Below, piece by piece: positions 31,937 to 40,808 of a stretch of DNA of 64,000 nucleotides. Numbering within the stretch: position 1 is the first letter of the stretch; each line of letters begins with the position of its first letter. The notes under the pieces were generated by a model. That model did not search any database and was not told the DNA's origin. It was given only the letters and a program-made list of their open reading frames with translations. The translations under genes were made by a program, and so were the position numbers. The DNA is from CAVTQY01 sp963736975 (GTDB lineage Bacteria > Pseudomonadota > Alphaproteobacteria > Acetobacterales > Acetobacteraceae): contig CAVTQY010000001.1 of the NCBI GenBank assembly GCA_963736975.1, positions 620,001-684,000 of the forward strand. The letters run 5' to 3'.

Positions 31937-32908
31937 ATGCGAAACATCTTTATCCACGGATTGCTGATCGCGGCGCTCGTGCGTCAGGCCGACGCCGCCA
32001 CCCTCAAACCCGTCACCACCCTGCATGCGCAGGTGGTCCGGCTCGACGACCTGTTTACCGATGCCGGACCGGATGCCGACCGCGTGCTCGGCCCCGGTCC
32101 CGGTCCCGGCGGCCGCATCATCGTGGAGGCGTCGCAACTCGCTTACATCGCGCATCACTACGGCGTGGACTGGCAGCCGGCCTCTACTGCGGACCGGGCG
32201 GTGCTGGAGCGGCCGGGCCGCCCGCTCACAAAACCCGAGGCGATGACGCCGCTCCGCCCCGCCCTGCTCTCTGCCGGCGCTCCCGCCGATTGCGATATTA
32301 CCGTGGCGAGCTTCACCGCGCCTCTGGTGCCGATGGATGGCAACTTCACCGTCACCCTCACCGATCTGCAATACGATCCAACGTCCGGCGTCTTCACGGC
32401 AAACATCGGCATCACCGGCGCGAGCTTCGACCCGATCGCGCTCTCCCTCTCCGGCCGCGCCGAGGCCATGGTCACCCTGCCGGTCGCCGCCGTCCATCTC
32501 GACCCTGGCACCATCCTCGCCGCCGCCGATCTTCGCACCGCCCGCCTGCGCGTCTCGCAAGTGGGCGCCGACGCCGTGCGCCGAGCCGAAGACGCCCTCG
32601 GCAAAGAACTCCGCGAGCAGGTGGCTGCCGGACAGCCCCTGCTGCGGGGCGAGCTCACCCGCGCCATGCTGGTGAAGAAAGGAGCGCTCGTAACCATGTT
32701 GCTCGACAGCCCGGGGATCGCCCTTACCGCCGAAGGCCAGGCGCTCGACGCTGGCGGCGAGGGCGACCAGATCCGCGTCATGAACCCGCTGTCGCACGCC
32801 GTCGTTGCCGCCAACGTCACCGGCGCAAACCAGGTGCGGGTCGCGCCCGACGCCATGCCGCTGATCCCAGCCGCCCGTACGCGCGCTGCCCTGGTGCTCG
32901 GACAATGA
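31937..32908 (+). CDS. flgA: Flagellar P-ring assembly chaperone FlgA
   Basis: A 323-residue periplasmic protein. The signal peptide is MRNIFIHGLLIAALVRQADA. The first half is a less conserved domain; the second half is the SAF-type FlgA domain: AAVHLDPGTILAAADLRTAR, LGKELREQVAAGQPLLRGEL, then VKKGALVTMLLDSPGIALTA and IRVMNPLSHAVVAANVTG. It helps FlgI assemble the P ring. Its stop overlaps the flgH start by 4 bases (ATGA). Confidence 0.88.
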   Translation: MRNIFIHGLLIAALVRQADAATLKPVTTLHAQVVRLDDLFTDAGPDADRVLGPGPGPGGRIIVEASQLAYIAHHYGVDWQPASTADRAVLERPGRPLTKPEAMTPLRPALLSAGAPADCDITVASFTAPLVPMDGNFTVTLTDLQYDPTSGVFTANIGITGASFDPIALSLSGRAEAMVTLPVAAVHLDPGTILAAADLRTARLRVSQVGADAVRRAEDALGKELREQVAAGQPLLRGELTRAMLVKKGALVTMLLDSPGIALTAEGQALDAGGEGDQIRVMNPLSHAVVAANVTGANQVRVAPDAMPLIPAARTRAALVLGQ

Positions 32909-33633
32909 GCCGCGCCACGGCTCTGCTCACCGCGACGCTGCTCTGTGCCCTGTCCGGCTGCGGCACGCTGCGACGCCTGTCAGAAATCGGCAGTCCGCCC
33001 AGCATGACGCCGATCACCGATCCAACCCAGGCAAAGGGCTACCACCCGGTTGTCATGCCGATGCCGCCGATACAGCCCCCGTCGCCGGACGCCGACTCGC
33101 TCTGGAGCCCCGGATCGCGCGCCTTCTTCCAGCACGCCTCCCGCGTGGGCGACCTGTTGACCGTGATCGTCAACATGAACGACATGGCCAATCTCAAGAA
33201 TGCCACCACTGCAACCCGCAACAGCAATGAGAACGCCGGCGTCCCCAACCTGTTCGGCCTCGAAAATTACATGCAGCGCGCCGCCATGAACCCGAAGAGC
33301 CTGATCGCCATGAACAGCGCCAACGGCAACACCGGGATTGGTCAAATTCAGCGCAATGAAACCGCCACCCTCAGCCTCGCCGGCGAGATCATCCAGGTGC
33401 TGCCGAACGGCAATCTTGTCGTGCGGGCCAGCCAGGAATTTCGTGTCAACAGCGAACTCCGGGTGTTGACCGTCAGCGGCATCGTCCGCCCGGAAGATAT
33501 CGCCAGCGACAACACCGTCCAGCACAACCGCATGGCCGAGGCCCGCATCTCCTACGGCGGCCGCGGCACGTTGACGGACGTGCAGACGCCGCGCTGGGGC
33601 CAGCAGGGCATGGATATTCTGCTGCCGTGGTAA
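32905..33633 (+). CDS. flgH: Flagellar L-ring lipoprotein FlgH
   Basis: A 242-residue outer-membrane lipoprotein. The lipobox is LLCALSGC with the modified cysteine near residue 19. The mature chain has SLWSPGSRAFFQHASRVGDL, LLTVIVNMNDMANLKNATT, and the late strands GEIIQVLPNGNLVVRASQEF and VLTVSGIVRPEDIASDNTVQ typical of FlgH. It is the last gene of the rightward flagellar unit in this window; flgI is not present nearby. Confidence 0.93.
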   Translation: MSRATALLTATLLCALSGCGTLRRLSEIGSPPSMTPITDPTQAKGYHPVVMPMPPIQPPSPDADSLWSPGSRAFFQHASRVGDLLTVIVNMNDMANLKNATTATRNSNENAGVPNLFGLENYMQRAAMNPKSLIAMNSANGNTGIGQIQRNETATLSLAGEIIQVLPNGNLVVRASQEFRVNSELRVLTVSGIVRPEDIASDNTVQHNRMAEARISYGGRGTLTDVQTPRWGQQGMDILLPW

Positions 33634-33691
33634 GCGCATTGACCCGCCACACCGGGCCCCCGAGACTTATCCGGCATCCGGAGGGACCGCC

Positions 33692-34465
33692 ATGCGCACC
33701 AACCCCATCCGCGCCGCGATCGACCGCGGCGAGTTGCAAATCGGCACCTGGGTAAACCTGATCCACAACCCGGCAATCCTCCCGCTCCTCAAATCCGCCG
33801 GCCTCGACTACGCCCGCGTGGACATGGAGCACTCCTCGCCATCAATCGAAAGCATCGCCAACATGGCGTTGCTCGCGCGGGCGCTCGACTTCCCCATCGT
33901 TGTCCGACCGCCGAAGGCCAACCGCGAGTGGATTACCCGTCTGCTCGACCTCGGCGTCTGGAACCTGCACTGTCCGCAAGTCGAAAACGCCCGCCATGCT
34001 GCCGAAATCGTCGCCGCCTGCCGCTACGCGCCGCGCGGCCTGCGAGGCAACGCCGGGCACAGCCCCGGCACCGACTACGACCTGACGGGAACCGCCGCCG
34101 AGCGCCGCGCCTTCGCCAACCGGCAGGTCTTCGTCACGGTGATGTTCGAAACCGCCGCCGCCCTCGAAGATCTCGACCAGATCGCCGCGATGGACGGCAT
34201 CGACGCGCTCACCATCGGCCCCGCCGACCTCGCGCAGGACCTCGGCGTGTTCGGCACGGCCGACCAGCCGCGCGTGCTCGATGAAAAGCGTGACCTCGTC
34301 CTGCAAGCCGCGAAGAAGCATGGCAAGACCTGCGCGATGCTCTGCTCCAGCCACGAGCAGGCGCAGCAATGGAAACAAGCCGGCGCCCTGTTGCTCGCCT
34401 ATTCAAGCGACAGCGAGGTCCTCCACAGCGCCTACAGTCAGGCGATCGCGAAGATCAAGGGATAG
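33692..34465 (+). CDS. HpcH/HpaI-family aldolase
   Basis: A 257-residue TIM-barrel class II pyruvate aldolase of the HpaI/GarL type. Motifs are IGTWVNLIHNPAILPLLKSA, the general metal and phosphate region DYARVDMEHSSPSIES, VVRPPKANREWITRLLDLG, the metal-binding glutamate in FVTVMFETAAALED, and LTIGPADLAQDLGV. It cleaves or forms 4-hydroxy-2-oxoacids with pyruvate. It has its own Shine-Dalgarno (GGAGGGA) and stands alone after flgH, unrelated to motility; the natural substrate is unknown. Confidence 0.87.
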   Translation: MRTNPIRAAIDRGELQIGTWVNLIHNPAILPLLKSAGLDYARVDMEHSSPSIESIANMALLARALDFPIVVRPPKANREWITRLLDLGVWNLHCPQVENARHAAEIVAACRYAPRGLRGNAGHSPGTDYDLTGTAAERRAFANRQVFVTVMFETAAALEDLDQIAAMDGIDALTIGPADLAQDLGVFGTADQPRVLDEKRDLVLQAAKKHGKTCAMLCSSHEQAQQWKQAGALLLAYSSDSEVLHSAYSQAIAKIKG

Positions 34466-34517
34466 GAGACGACAGCGAGGCGTTCCACCGCACCTACAGC
34501 CATGGATCATGAAGACA

Positions 34518-34566
34518 TCCCCCTCTCCACCCCTGGGGGTGGAGAGGGTCGGGGTGAGGCGGGGCC
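34518..34566. repeat. GC-rich palindrome related to the double-hairpin repeat
   Basis: CCCTCTCCACCCC and GGGGTGGAGAGGG form one perfect hairpin, followed by TCGGGGTGAGG, the tail seen after the other copies. The second hairpin is missing. The site lies between the convergent stops of the aldolase and parC and probably acts as a bidirectional terminator. Confidence 0.6.
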
Positions 34567-34571
34567 GCACC

Positions 34572-36785
34572 TCACCCGAAGCGGGGAATGCGCGGAAAGC
34601 CTGAAGGCGGCAGCCGCCCGCTCTGGCCCCGCTCGCCGATCCACTCGCGCAAATTCATCTCGGTCCGGGTTTTCTCGCCCAGCTTCCAGCTCAGCCCATC
34701 GGCGAGCCGGAACACTTTGGCGTCGACCAGCGCGCCATCCCGATAGCGCTGCAGGATCACCCCGGCGCCGCGCGCCATCTCCGGCACCTGCTCCAAGGGA
34801 AATACCAACAGCTTGCGTGACGACCCCACTACCGCGACATGATCGCCGTCCGCCGGCACGCAAAGCACCGCCTCCTCGCCGGGGCGCAAGTTGAGCACCT
34901 GCTTGCCTGTTCGTTTCTCCGCCAGAAGATCGGCGGCCGCCACCACAAAGCCGCGCCCGCCAGTCGAGGCCACAAGGTAGCGCCCGCCTTCCACCGGTAC
35001 GAACAGCGTGATCACATCGTCCTCGTTGGACAACTCGGCCAGCAACCGCACCGGTTGACCATCGCCGCGTCCGCGCGGCAGGTCGGCGGCTTTCAGCGTA
35101 TAGGCGCGCCCGTTGGTCGCGAACAGACAAAGCCGGTCAGTGGTGTGGCAAGCCAACGCCAGTTTCAGCCGATCGCCTTCCTTGAAGCGTAGCTCGCCGG
35201 GATCGGCGACCGCGCCCTTTAGCGCGCGGATCCATCCCTTCTCCGACAGCACCACTGTCAGCGGCTCGCGTTCCACGAAAGCCTCGGTCGAGACCTCGAT
35301 CACCGCCGGTACGGCGCCCAGTTCCGTCCGCCGCGCACCCAAAGCGCCAGTGCCGAATTTGTCGCGCGTCTCCTCCAACTCCCCGGCGATGCGATCCCAG
35401 CGCAGCGTCTCGTCCTTGAGCAACGCCTGTATGTCCTTGCGCTCGCGCCCGAGCCCGCGATGCTCCTTGCGGATCTCCATCTCTTCCAGTTTGCGCAACG
35501 CGCGCAGCCGCATGTTCAGGATCGCTTCCGCCTGTGTATCGCTCAGCTCGAACCGCTTCATCAGCCGCGGCTTCGGCTGCTCTTCCTCGCGAATGATCCG
35601 GATGACCTCGTCGAGATTGAGATAGACGATCAGGTAACCTGCCAGGACCTCCATCCGCCGTTCGATTGCAGCGAGCCGATGGCGGGAGCGGCGGACCAGC
35701 ACCTCATGGCGATGGTCCAGCCAGGCGCGCAGCACTTGCGGCAGGCTCATCACCCGCGGCGTGCGCGTTGCGTCCAGCACGTTCATGTTCAGCGAGAAGC
35801 GCGTCTCCAGCGCGGTGGCGCGGAACAGCGTCTCCATCAGCACCTCGGGCTCCACGCCCCGTGTCTTCGGCTCCAGCACGAGCCGCACATCCTCGGTGCT
35901 CTCATCGCGCACATCGCCGAGCAAAGGCAGCTTGCGCTCCTCCAGAAGCTGCGCGATCTGCTCTACAAGCTTGGCCTTTTGCACCTGGAACGGGATTTCC
36001 GTCACCACGATCTGCCAGGCGCCGTATTTGCCCTTCTCCACCGACCAGCGGGCGCGCAGGCGAAAGCCCCCGCGGCCGGTTTCATACGCGCTCAGCACCG
36101 ACGCCGGATCCTCGGCCAGCACGCCGCCGGTGGGGAAATCCGGCCCCGGCATAAGCCGCAACAGCTCGGCGGTACTCGCTTTCGGATGGTGGATCAGATG
36201 GATGGCCGCCGCGCAGACCTCGCCCGCATTATGCGGCGGGATCGAGGTCGCCATCCCGACCGCGATCCCCGCCGCGCCATTGGCAAGCAGGTTCGGAAAC
36301 GCGCCGGGAAGCACGACCGGCTCGTGTTCCTCACCGTCATAGGTCGGGCGGAGATCGACCGCGTCCTCATCGATGCCGGCAAGCAGCGCCTGCGCCACCG
36401 CGGTCAACCGCGCCTCGGTGTACCGCATGGCGGCCGGGTTGTCGCCGTCGATGTTGCCGAAATTCCCCTGCCCCTCGACCAGCGGATACCGCGCAGCGAA
36501 ACCCTGCGCCAGCCGCACCAGCGCATCGTAAACCGCGACATCGCCGTGCGGATGGAACTTGCCGATCACGTCGCCCACGACACGCGCACATTTTTTGAAC
36601 CCGGCGGCCGGATCGAGCCGCAGCAGGTGCATTGCGTAGATCAGCCGCCGGTGCACTGGCTTGAGTCCGTCGCGCACATCCGGCAGCGACCGCGACATGA
36701 TCGTGGACAGCGCATAAGCCAGATAGCGTTCCGACAGCGCATCCGATAGCCGCGTATCCTCGATATGGCCGATATCATCCGGCAT
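34572..36785 (-). CDS. parC: DNA topoisomerase IV subunit A
   Basis: A 737-residue ParC. The winged-helix start is LAYALSTIMSRSLPDVRDGL, followed by KPVHRRLIYAMHLL; the catalytic tyrosine is in AAMRYTEARLTAVAQ near residue 120. A coiled-coil arm (RRMEVLAGYLIVYLNLDEVI) precedes the C-terminal beta-pinwheel of about 230 residues. It lacks the GyrA box and is shorter than GyrA, favouring ParC. It decatenates chromosomes with ParE, which is not in the window. Its start is overlapped for 11 bases by recO. Confidence 0.9.
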   Translation of the reverse strand: MPDDIGHIEDTRLSDALSERYLAYALSTIMSRSLPDVRDGLKPVHRRLIYAMHLLRLDPAAGFKKCARVVGDVIGKFHPHGDVAVYDALVRLAQGFAARYPLVEGQGNFGNIDGDNPAAMRYTEARLTAVAQALLAGIDEDAVDLRPTYDGEEHEPVVLPGAFPNLLANGAAGIAVGMATSIPPHNAGEVCAAAIHLIHHPKASTAELLRLMPGPDFPTGGVLAEDPASVLSAYETGRGGFRLRARWSVEKGKYGAWQIVVTEIPFQVQKAKLVEQIAQLLEERKLPLLGDVRDESTEDVRLVLEPKTRGVEPEVLMETLFRATALETRFSLNMNVLDATRTPRVMSLPQVLRAWLDHRHEVLVRRSRHRLAAIERRMEVLAGYLIVYLNLDEVIRIIREEEQPKPRLMKRFELSDTQAEAILNMRLRALRKLEEMEIRKEHRGLGRERKDIQALLKDETLRWDRIAGELEETRDKFGTGALGARRTELGAVPAVIEVSTEAFVEREPLTVVLSEKGWIRALKGAVADPGELRFKEGDRLKLALACHTTDRLCLFATNGRAYTLKAADLPRGRGDGQPVRLLAELSNEDDVITLFVPVEGGRYLVASTGGRGFVVAAADLLAEKRTGKQVLNLRPGEEAVLCVPADGDHVAVVGSSRKLLVFPLEQVPEMARGAGVILQRYRDGALVDAKVFRLADGLSWKLGEKTRTEMNLREWIGERGQSGRLPPSGFPRIPRFG

Positions 36786-37521
36786 CAGACATCTCCGACT
36801 CCGCCAGCGCGGTCACCCGGTCGTACAGCATCCGGCGAGCCAGCGGCAGCGGCCGGTGTTGCTGGCCGAAGGCGTCGCGGGCAAGAAAATGCCCGGTCAG
36901 CCGCAACCCGTCGCGCCAGTCCGCGGTGTGCCCCGTGCCCGCTTCCACCAGGAAACTCGGCAATCGCAACAGCCGGGCCTGCCATTGCGCCGCCCCGGCC
37001 GCGGTGACGGCGCGTCCGGTTTTTGGAGAAACGAAAACCAATCCTGTGGTTGCACCTGTAACGGCACAACAGGTCAGGTCCAGCCCATATCCCAGGTCAG
37101 CCAACAGCAGCATCTCCCAGCGTATCAGCTCGGCCAGCAGCGCCGCACCCTCCGGAAGCCTGGCAATCAGGCGCAGCAGGCCTTCAAACACGTATGGATG
37201 CGCCTCGCGTTCCGGCAACGCGCCCTCCGCCACCGCACAGCTCGCGCCGGCCATGCCGAGCAACAGCGGATCATCCATTACCAGGGCAGCGCTGGGATGG
37301 ATCAGCTCGCCGGTGAAGCTGCCGAGCTGATCGGCAAGCCGCGCCACCCAGCGCACCTGTACCAGATTGCCGGGTTGCCAGACGGCCGCGCCGGACCGCG
37401 ACGTGCCCCCCCGCGCCAACCCGCGATAGACGCCGTGCGCCGCCGTCATCACCGCGACAATGGCGTCGCCCTCGCCGAACGATCGCGCATCGAGGACGAT
37501 GGTCGGCGCGTCCCATTCCAT
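36775..37521 (-). CDS. recO: DNA repair protein RecO
   Basis: A 248-residue RecO. The OB-fold N-terminus is EWDAPTIVLDARSFGEGDAI and VAVMTAAHGVYRGLARGGTS, then helical parts with LLRLIARLPEGAALLAELIR and LDLTCCAVTGATTGLVFVSP; the cysteine pair seen here replaces the four-cysteine zinc site of some relatives. RecO loads RecA with RecF/RecR. The order era-recO-parC is standard in Alphaproteobacteria; here a short extra gene separates era from recO. Confidence 0.87.
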   Translation of the reverse strand: MEWDAPTIVLDARSFGEGDAIVAVMTAAHGVYRGLARGGTSRSGAAVWQPGNLVQVRWVARLADQLGSFTGELIHPSAALVMDDPLLLGMAGASCAVAEGALPEREAHPYVFEGLLRLIARLPEGAALLAELIRWEMLLLADLGYGLDLTCCAVTGATTGLVFVSPKTGRAVTAAGAAQWQARLLRLPSFLVEAGTGHTADWRDGLRLTGHFLARDAFGQQHRPLPLARRMLYDRVTALAESEMSDAG

Positions 37522-37542
37522 CAGATGTGCCGCCGACCGGAG

Positions 37543-37899
37543 TTACAGCCAGTGGAAGCCGTGCGCCATCGCTCCCAAAAGGCCGCCGAAGGCCGCCAAC
37601 ATGGTTCCGAAGCCGGCCAGCATGACGCCGAATAGCCAACGGAACTCGGCGCGGTGTTCCAGCATGAACTGGTCCAGCCTGTGCTCGAACGCCTCGAACC
37701 GCCGATCCATCCGATCAACGGCTTGATCGGACCGACGGTCGGCCTGCTCGAACCGCTGATCCATGCGCTCGAACTGCCGCTCCATCCGCTCGAACGTGGC
37801 CGCGTTCCTCTGCGCGATATGCTCCAGAATGGTGACACGCGCTTCCATGTCCGAAGGATAGGGGTCTCCCTCCCTGCCCGCAACCGGCGTATCCGGCAT
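37543..37899 (-). CDS. Coiled-coil protein with C-terminal membrane anchor
   Basis: A 118-residue protein starting MPDTPVAGREGDPYPSDMEA; a second ATG 51 bases later is also possible. Residues 20-90 form a strong coiled coil built from F-E-R-M-D-R heptads (ERMERQFERMDQRFEQADRR). The end is one hydrophobic segment (FGVMLAGFGTMLAAFGGLLG). Similar tail-anchored coiled-coil proteins are common and uncharacterised. It occupies the era-recO gap. Confidence 0.6.
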   Translation of the reverse strand: MPDTPVAGREGDPYPSDMEARVTILEHIAQRNAATFERMERQFERMDQRFEQADRRSDQAVDRMDRRFEAFEHRLDQFMLEHRAEFRWLFGVMLAGFGTMLAAFGGLLGAMAHGFHWL

Positions 37900-37930
37900 C
37901 CGACCTGCTCTCCGTGATGCAAGCGGCCCG

Positions 37931-38843
37931 CTAACAGCCGCGGGTGAAGGATCCGCTACCCGGTTCAAGACCGATGGCGCGCAGCCGCGCACCCTCCTCG
38001 TCCCAGTTCGGCCGCTCCTTGACGTTCAGGAACAGATGCACCGGGCGCTCCAGCAGCCCGCTCAGCTCTTGCCGCGCCCGCGCCCCGATCTCCCGCACCC
38101 GGCGGCCGTGCTCGCCGATCAGGATCGATTTCAGCGCCGGCCGCGAAACATAAATGGTCGCGTCGATGCGAATGGAACCATCCTTGCGCTCCGTCCAGCT
38201 CTCGGTCTCCACAGTCGTCTCATACGGAACCTCTTGCTGCGTCTGCCGGAAGATCTGCTCGCGGACGATCTCCGCGGCCAACAGCCGGTCCGGCAAGTCG
38301 GTCAGATCGTCAGGGGGATACAGATACGGGCCCTCCGGCATGGCCCTCGCCATCGCATCGACCAGCCGGTCCAGCCCGTCCCCGGTTGCCGCGCTCACCA
38401 TGAACGTCTCCTCGAACCGCAGCAGCGAGCCCAACCCGGCGCTCAGCGGCAGCAGCCTGGGCGGGGACACGAGATCGACCTTATTGAGCACCAGCCAGCA
38501 GTGCCGGTTCGCCTCGGCCAACTTGCCGACAATCTCCCGCACCGCCTCGGTGAGACCGCTGCGCACATCGACCAGCAACAGCGCAAGGTCAGCGTCCCGG
38601 GCCCCCGACCACGCCGCCGCCACCATCGCCCGGTCCAGCCGTCGGCGCGGGCGGAAAATCCCAGGCGTATCGACAAGCACGAGCTGAGTTCTCGCCATGC
38701 ATCAGGATACCCAGCACGCGGAAACGTGTCGTTTGCGCCTTCGGGCTGACGATCGACAGCTTGGTCCCGACCAGCCGATTGAGCAGCGTCGATTTGCCGG
38801 CGTTCGGAGCTCCCAGGATCGCCGTGAAGCCGCAGCGCGTCAC
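37931..38843 (-). CDS. era: GTPase Era (frameshifted as given)
   Basis: About 303 residues after removal of one base. The first frame has the P-loop GAPNAGKSTLLNRLVGTKLS, the G2 threonine in SPKAQTTRFRVLGIL and ends in HGE. The second has G3 LVDTPGIF, G4 VLNKVDLV and the C-terminal KH domain (LIGEHGRRVREIGARARQEL). GAGAACT at the junction should be GAGACT, giving HGETQLVLVDTPG, so there is one extra A at 38689/38690. Era is essential for 16S rRNA maturation, so this lesion is most likely a sequence error. The start overlaps the rnc stop by 4 bases. Confidence 0.88.
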
Positions 38844-39556
38844 GCCAGCATCCGCAGCAAATCTTCGGCAGCGAGCTGTTCCGCCGCCCGTTTGCTACCC
38901 GCCGTCCCGGTTCCCACCCGACCATCCGCCGAAACGGTGACGCGGAACTCCGGCGCGTGCGGCGGTCCGGAGCGGTCCGCCACGTCATAAACCGGCAGCT
39001 CCAGCCCGCGCGCCTGCGTCCATTCCTGCAACGCCGTCTTGGCATCCTTGGGCGGCACCGCTTGGCCGACCATGGCCTGGTCCCACGCACGCCGGACGAA
39101 AGCGCGGGCGCGCTCCAGGCCGCCATCGAGATACAGCGCTCCGAGTGCCGCCTCCAAGGCGTCGGCCAGCACCGTCGCGCGCTGCTTGACACCGGCCTTT
39201 GCCTCGCCCGGCGAGACCGCAAGCGCCGCACCAAGCCCGATCGCCTCCGCCACACCGGCCAGAACCGGCTGCGACACGAGGTGCGCCAGGCGGCGGCCAA
39301 GCTCGCCCTCCTGCTCGGCCGGAAACCGTTCCACCAGCCATTCGGCCATCAACAGGCCCAGCACGCGGTCACCCATGAACTCCAGCCGTTCGTTGGAGAC
39401 GGTCCTATGGCCGCGCCGCACAGCCGAGCGATGGGTCAGAGCTTCGCGCAGCAGCTCAGGGCGGAAGAATTCATGGCCGAGGATGGTTTCAATCGATGTG
39501 CTCACCGTCCGCGGCGAACGCTCATACCAGCGGCCCGCCTCGGCCGGAGCGGTCAA
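38840..39556 (-). CDS. rnc: Ribonuclease III
   Basis: A 238-residue RNase III. The nuclease signature is SNERLEFMGDRVLGLLMAEW, with the second acidic cluster in ATVLADALEAALGALYLDGG. The C-terminal double-stranded RNA-binding domain runs from KTALQEWTQARGLELPVYDV to SKRAAEQLAAEDLLRMLA. It processes rRNA precursors. It sits between lepB (19 bases upstream) and era, the classical lepB-rnc-era operon. Confidence 0.93.
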   Translation of the reverse strand: MTAPAEAGRWYERSPRTVSTSIETILGHEFFRPELLREALTHRSAVRRGHRTVSNERLEFMGDRVLGLLMAEWLVERFPAEQEGELGRRLAHLVSQPVLAGVAEAIGLGAALAVSPGEAKAGVKQRATVLADALEAALGALYLDGGLERARAFVRRAWDQAMVGQAVPPKDAKTALQEWTQARGLELPVYDVADRSGPPHAPEFRVTVSADGRVGTGTAGSKRAAEQLAAEDLLRMLA

Positions 39557-39574
39557 TAAAAAGGGTCGCGGGTA

Positions 39575-40324
39575 TCAATGAATGCCCATCCCGATCCGTC
39601 CCCAGCGGATTTCGAACGGCCATTCCCAGAACTCCCACCACGGGTATTCCGCATCGATCGAGAAGAAGATCACCTCGGCCCTGCCGACGAGATTCGCCAT
39701 CGGCACATAGCCCCAGAAGCGGCTATCGGCGCTGTTATCCCGATTGTCGCCCAGCACAAGCAGCTCGTTCGGCGGTACAACGAACTCCCCGGTGTTGTTC
39801 ATCTCACCCTGATCGGTCGCCTTCAGGATGTAATGCTTGACGCCCCCCGGCAGGTCCTCCTGGTAGCGCCGCAACACCATATGGATACCGTCCTCGTCGG
39901 TGACATAGTCGCCGGCAGGCTGGCGCGACACCTCCTGACCGTTGATATAAAGTTGCCCATCGCGCAACTGTATGTGGTCATTCGGTAAACCGATCACGCG
40001 CTTGATGTAATCTTCCGACGGATCGGGCGGATAGCGGAAAACCACCACGTCGCCCCGGTGCGGCACGCTGCTGAAGATGCGCCCGCCTGGAAAGGCCGGC
40101 CACCAAGCCGAAAATGGCATTGAATACTGCGAGAACCCGTAGCTGAACTTAGCCACGAAAAGGTAATCTCCCACGAGCAATGTCGGGATCATGCTGCCCG
40201 AGGGGATGTTGAACGGCTCGAACAGCACCGTGCGGATGGCGACAGCGATCAGCCCAGCATAGACGATCGTCTTGACGTTATCGAGCAGTCCGCTCGATTT
40301 GCGTTTGGCCTTGCTCACTGCCAT
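39575..40324 (-). CDS. lepB: Signal peptidase I
   Basis: A 249-residue type I signal peptidase. The ATG at 40324 gives a basic N-terminus followed by one membrane anchor (TIVYAGLIAVAIRTVLFEPF); a TTG at 40390, closer to acpS, is an alternative. The catalytic serine is in FNIPSGSMIPTLLVGDYLFV, the lysine in SEDYIKRVIGLPNDHI, and the box E segment is VLGDNRDNSADSRFWGYVP. It cleaves exported preproteins on the periplasmic face of the inner membrane. Confidence 0.93.
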   Translation of the reverse strand: MAVSKAKRKSSGLLDNVKTIVYAGLIAVAIRTVLFEPFNIPSGSMIPTLLVGDYLFVAKFSYGFSQYSMPFSAWWPAFPGGRIFSSVPHRGDVVVFRYPPDPSEDYIKRVIGLPNDHIQLRDGQLYINGQEVSRQPAGDYVTDEDGIHMVLRRYQEDLPGGVKHYILKATDQGEMNNTGEFVVPPNELLVLGDNRDNSADSRFWGYVPMANLVGRAEVIFFSIDAEYPWWEFWEWPFEIRWGRIGMGIH

Positions 40325-40391
40325 CTGGGAAAAACTGTCCGGTTCAGCGTGCGGCGGATCAAGCCCAGGCACCTCGGCCGAGTCAAGCAAA

Positions 40392-40805
40392 TCACCATCG
40401 CCCGTCCGGCACCGCCCAGATGATCACTTGCGCAAAGGCATACGGGTATTCGTCCGTCATCGTCAGCGCCACCGACGCCCGCATGTCCGGCGGCGTTATC
40501 GCCGCGAGCCGCGCCGCTGCCCCGCCGCTCATCTGCAGCGTCGGCTGACCCGAGGGCAGGTTCACCACGCCCAGATCGGAGAAGAACACGCCGCGGCGAA
40601 ACCCCGTGCCCAGGGCCTTCGCCGCTGCCTCCTTCGCGGCGAATCGCTTGGCGAAGGTAGCGGCCCGGATCTTCTCCGTCCGCCGCGCCGCCTTGTCGCG
40701 TTCGATCGGGGTAAAGACGCGCTCCAGGAACCGATCGCCATGGCGGGCAATGGCGGCCTCGATCCGGCGGATATCGCAAAGATCGGAACCAAGCCCCAGA
40801 ATCAA
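40392..40805 (-). CDS. acpS: Holo-[acyl-carrier-protein] synthase
   Basis: A 137-residue AcpS, which moves phosphopantetheine from CoA to acyl carrier protein. The metal-binding aspartate is in LGLGSDLCDIRRIEAAI and the glutamate in AKRFAAKEAAAKALGTG, followed by FRRGVFFSDLGVVNLPSGQP. It lies 3 bases after the relA/spoT stop. In many Alphaproteobacteria pdxJ stands between these two genes; here it is absent. Confidence 0.92.
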   Translation of the reverse strand: MILGLGSDLCDIRRIEAAIARHGDRFLERVFTPIERDKAARRTEKIRAATFAKRFAAKEAAAKALGTGFRRGVFFSDLGVVNLPSGQPTLQMSGGAAARLAAITPPDMRASVALTMTDEYPYAFAQVIIWAVPDGRW

Positions 40806-40808
40806 CCC

